Positions 61,604 through 64,000 of a DNA stretch of 64,000 nt are shown here, piece after piece. This DNA comes from Parvimonas micra (GTDB taxonomy: Bacteria; Bacillota; Clostridia; Tissierellales; Peptoniphilaceae): contig NZ_JAJTJP010000002.1 of the NCBI RefSeq assembly GCF_021300775.1, positions 186,001 through 250,000 on the forward strand, given 5' to 3'. Position 1 is the stretch's first letter, and the number at the start of each line of letters is the position of its first letter. A program made the translations under genes and the position numbers. Below the pieces are notes generated by a model. That model was not told where the DNA came from. It did no database searches and was given only the letters and a program-made list of their open reading frames with translations.

Positions 61604-63052
61604 CTATTTTGTATATTTTAATATTAATTCTTTAGCAGCTAATGTTTCATCAGGACGTTTAATTTCTGTGTCATGAGGAGCTGCATGAACAACTTCTGGA
61701 TTTGTTTCAGCTTCTTTTGCAATCTCAATCATAGATTCTGCAAATCCGTCAAGTGTTTCTTTTGATTCACTTTCAGTTGGTTCAATCATTAAAGCTTCAT
61801 CAACGATTAATGGGAAGTATACAGTAGGTGGGTGATATCCCATATCCATTAATCTCTTAGCAACGTCAAGAGTTACTAATCCGTTAGGATTCTTTAATCC
61901 TGCAAGTACAAATTCATGTTTGAATTTAACATTTTCAGGAAGATTGTAGTAATCTTTTAATTTATTTGCTAAGTAATTAGAGTTTAATACTGCATAATCA
62001 CTTGATTTCTTAAGTCCGTCAGATCCTAAAGCTAAAATATAAGCATAAGCTCTTACTAATACACCAAAGTGTCCGTAGAAGTCTTTCATCTTACCGATTG
62101 TCTTAGGAACGTCATAAGAGAAGTTATATTTTTCTCCATTTTTAACTACGATAGGAACTGGTAAGAATTCTTTTAAGAAATCTTTACATCCAACATATCC
62201 TGCACCAGGACCTCCACCACCGTGAGGAGTAGAGAATGTTTTATGAAGATTGTAGTGGATTGCGTCAAATCCCATATCTCCAGGTCTAACATGTCCTAAA
62301 ATTGCATTTGCGTTAGCTCCATCATAATATACTAAACCGCCAGCTTCATGAACGATTTTTGTAATTTCTTGAATATCTTTTTCAAATAAACCTAAAGTGT
62401 TAGGGTTTGTAAGCATTAGAGCAGCAGTATCATCACCAACAGCTGCTTTTAATGCTTCAATGTCAACTAAACCATTTGCACCAGATTTAATTTCAATAAT
62501 CTTGTATCCTGCCATTGTTGCAGTTGCAGGGTTAGTTCCATGAGCTGAGTCAGGAACGATAATTTTATCTCTTTTGAAATCATTGTTATTTTCATGATAT
62601 GCTTTAAATAGCATAATACCTGTGATTTCACCATGAGCTCCAGCTGCAGGTTGTAATGTACAAGCATCCATACCTGAAGTTTCATTTAAAGCTTCACCAA
62701 GTTCATAAATTAATTGTAAAGCACCTTGAGCTCCACATTCAGGAACATTTGGATGAAGTAATGCAAACCCTGGAAGAGCACACATAGCTTCATTAATCTT
62801 TGGATTGTATTTCATTGTACAAGATCCTAATGGATAGAATCCAGTATCAACACCAAAGTTTTTATTTGAAAGATTTACAAAGTGTCTAACAACTTCTGGT
62901 TCAGAAACTTCTGGTAAATCAATTTCACCATCATTTAATAGTTCAGCAGGAATTAGCTCTTTAATACATACATCTTCAACATCCAATTCTGGTAATTTAT
63001 GACCAATTTTACCAGGTTTTGATAGTTCAAATATTAATTTATCGTATTTCAT
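61604..63052 (-). CDS. gcvPB: Glycine dehydrogenase (decarboxylating) subunit 2
   Basis: A 482-residue PLP enzyme subunit, half of the split P protein of the glycine cleavage system. It decarboxylates glycine and passes the aminomethyl group to lipoylated H protein. Marks: [25 protein letters not shown], and the PLP lysine Lys271 in [16 protein letters not shown]. It begins one base after the gcvPA stop, so the subunits are translated together in equal amounts. A terminator follows, so the operon ends here. Confidence 0.96.
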   Translation of the reverse strand: MKYDKLIFELSKPGKIGHKLPELDVEDVCIKELIPAELLNDGEIDLPEVSEPEVVRHFVNLSNKNFGVDTGFYPLGSCTMKYNPKINEAMCALPGFALLHPNVPECGAQGALQLIYELGEALNETSGMDACTLQPAAGAHGEITGIMLFKAYHENNNDFKRDKIIVPDSAHGTNPATATMAGYKIIEIKSGANGLVDIEALKAAVGDDTAALMLTNPNTLGLFEKDIQEITKIVHEAGGLVYYDGANANAILGHVRPGDMGFDAIHYNLHKTFSTPHGGGGPGAGYVGCKDFLKEFLPVPIVVKNGEKYNFSYDVPKTIGKMKDFYGHFGVLVRAYAYILALGSDGLKKSSDYAVLNSNYLANKLKDYYNLPENVKFKHEFVLAGLKNPNGLVTLDVAKRLMDMGYHPPTVYFPLIVDEALMIEPTESESKETLDGFAESMIEIAKEAETNPEVVHAAPHDTEIKRPDETLAAKELILKYTK

Positions 63053-63053
63053 A

Positions 63054-64000
63054 TTATGCTTCCTCCAATACCTTACATAGTTTGTCTATTTCTTCCTTAG
63101 TACGTTTTTCAGTAACTGCAAACATAATAACATTTTCTAATTCAGGATAGTATTTTCCAAGATCGAAACCACCAATAATTCCGTTTTCAAATAATTTCTT
63201 ATTTAATTCACAAACTGGTTTTTTAGCTTTTAATGCAAATTCTTTATAGAATGGAGCATCAAAAACTTTTTCGAATTTACCTGTTTCTAAAAGTTTCTTA
63301 TAAAGATAATGAGATTTCTTTATACATTGTTTTGAAAGTTCTTTAAGACCTTCTTTACCTAAAAGATCCATATAAATTGCTGCAGTCAAAACGTTAATAC
63401 CTTGGTTAGAACAGATATTTGAAGTAGCTTTATCTCTCTTAATATGTTGTTCTCTGGCTGATAGAGTAAGAACCCAACATCTCTTTCCGTCTCTGTCAAC
63501 AGTTTGTCCAACTACTCTTCCTGGAATCTTTCTTAAGAATTCTTTATTAACAGCCATAAATCCTAAGTATGGTCCACCAAATGAAACAGGGATACCTAGT
63601 GATTGAGCTTCACCAACAACTACGTCAACATTACAATCAGATGGTTTCTTTAAAGCTCCTAAAGAAGAAGGATCAACAGAAACTACTGAGTAACATTTCT
63701 TTATACCATGCGCTAATTCAGAAACCTTAGTTACATCTTCAATATTACCGAAGAAGTTTGGATTTTGAACTAAAACAGCACCAACTTCGTCATTTAATTT
63801 TGCTTTTAAATCATCAATACAAGTTACACCATTACAAGTTTTAACAACTTCCATTTCTAAATGTTGTGCATGAAGGTAAGTTTTTAAAACTTCTCTTGAC
63901 CAAGGTGCAATAGCTTCAGAAACTAAAACTTTTTTCTTTTTAGCATGATGTGCAGTCATGATTGCTGCTTCTGCTAAACCAGTTCCTTGATCATAAAGTG
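63054..64000 (-). CDS. gcvPA: Glycine dehydrogenase (decarboxylating) subunit 1 (5' end missing)
   Basis: The other half of the split P protein. The frame is open to the end of the window: residues before the internal Met at 63959 read [14 protein letters not shown], so about a third of the protein lies beyond. Visible parts: [38 protein letters not shown] and the C-terminal [20 protein letters not shown]. Together with LplA and LipA in this window it suggests a working glycine cleavage or glycine reductase-linked C1 pathway. Confidence 0.95.
   Translation of the reverse strand, partial: LYDQGTGLAEAAIMTAHHAKKKKVLVSEAIAPWSREVLKTYLHAQHLEMEVVKTCNGVTCIDDLKAKLNDEVGAVLVQNPNFFGNIEDVTKVSELAHGIKKCYSVVSVDPSSLGALKKPSDCNVDVVVGEAQSLGIPVSFGGPYLGFMAVNKEFLRKIPGRVVGQTVDRDGKRCWVLTLSAREQHIKRDKATSNICSNQGINVLTAAIYMDLLGKEGLKELSKQCIKKSHYLYKKLLETGKFEKVFDAPFYKEFALKAKKPVCELNKKLFENGIIGGFDLGKYYPELENVIMFAVTEKRTKEEIDKLCKVLEEA

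Overview
The window looks like chromosome from a very AT-rich, low-GC Gram-positive anaerobe. It has Shine-Dalgarno sites of the AGGAGG type, LPXTG surface proteins, choline-type cell-wall-binding repeats, an ECF riboflavin transporter, CarD beside a YacL-type protein, a double-cubane cluster protein and a split glycine decarboxylase. I infer a Tissierellia / Peptoniphilaceae coccus, most like Parvimonas, from gene content and composition only.

Layout. 1-4.3 kb: HtrA protease (5' end cut off), DEAD-box helicase, TrmH-like methylase, DUF1858 protein. 4.4-11.9 kb: tRNA-Pro and small housekeeping genes, including fRMsr, proline iminopeptidase, SemiSWEET, class I aldolase, a PadR/DUF2812 pair, MazG-like protein and an exonuclease-BRCT protein. 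12.1-15.4 kb: an extremely AT-rich accessory cassette of unknown proteins, one with an AlbA_2-like domain. 15.8-22.6 kb: LRR protein, a second SemiSWEET and two paralogous LPXTG surface proteins, the second frameshifted. 23.4-27.7 kb: DUF421, then transaldolase, GlpX, Rho and flavodoxin. 28.6-32.7 kb: uracil permease behind a translated U-rich leader and attenuator, an ABC exporter, and RibU behind an FMN riboswitch. 33-39.4 kb: cell-wall-binding surface protein and a double-cubane cluster operon. 40.3-44.8 kb: membrane proteins, YacL, CarD, YprB-like nuclease, tRNA-Leu and tRNA-His, Fur-family regulator. 44.8-50.3 kb: zinc ABC transporter, LplA, LipA, hydrolase. 51.1-52.7 kb: ykkC-type riboswitch and purine permease. 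52.8-56.2 kb: Sau3AI-like restriction-modification locus with a nonsense codon in the nuclease. 56.4-64 kb: ABC-F protein, membrane proteins, old yellow enzyme and glycine decarboxylase subunits (GcvPA cut by the window end).

How genes work together. LplA and LipA supply the lipoyl cofactor that the glycine cleavage system (GcvPA/GcvPB) uses. Transaldolase, GlpX and aldolase serve sugar-phosphate metabolism. Nucleobase salvage is under RNA control: a pyrBI-like attenuator for uracil uptake and a ykkC-family riboswitch for purine uptake. Zinc uptake faces a Fur-family regulator across a shared control region.

Two structural signals stand out. Long nested palindromic repeats lie directly 3' of intrinsic terminators, in one place as a 343-bp tandem array. 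Also, six pairs of neighbouring terminators share nearly the same stem sequence and bracket accessory genes or repeats, as if terminators were the sites where DNA entered or was duplicated.
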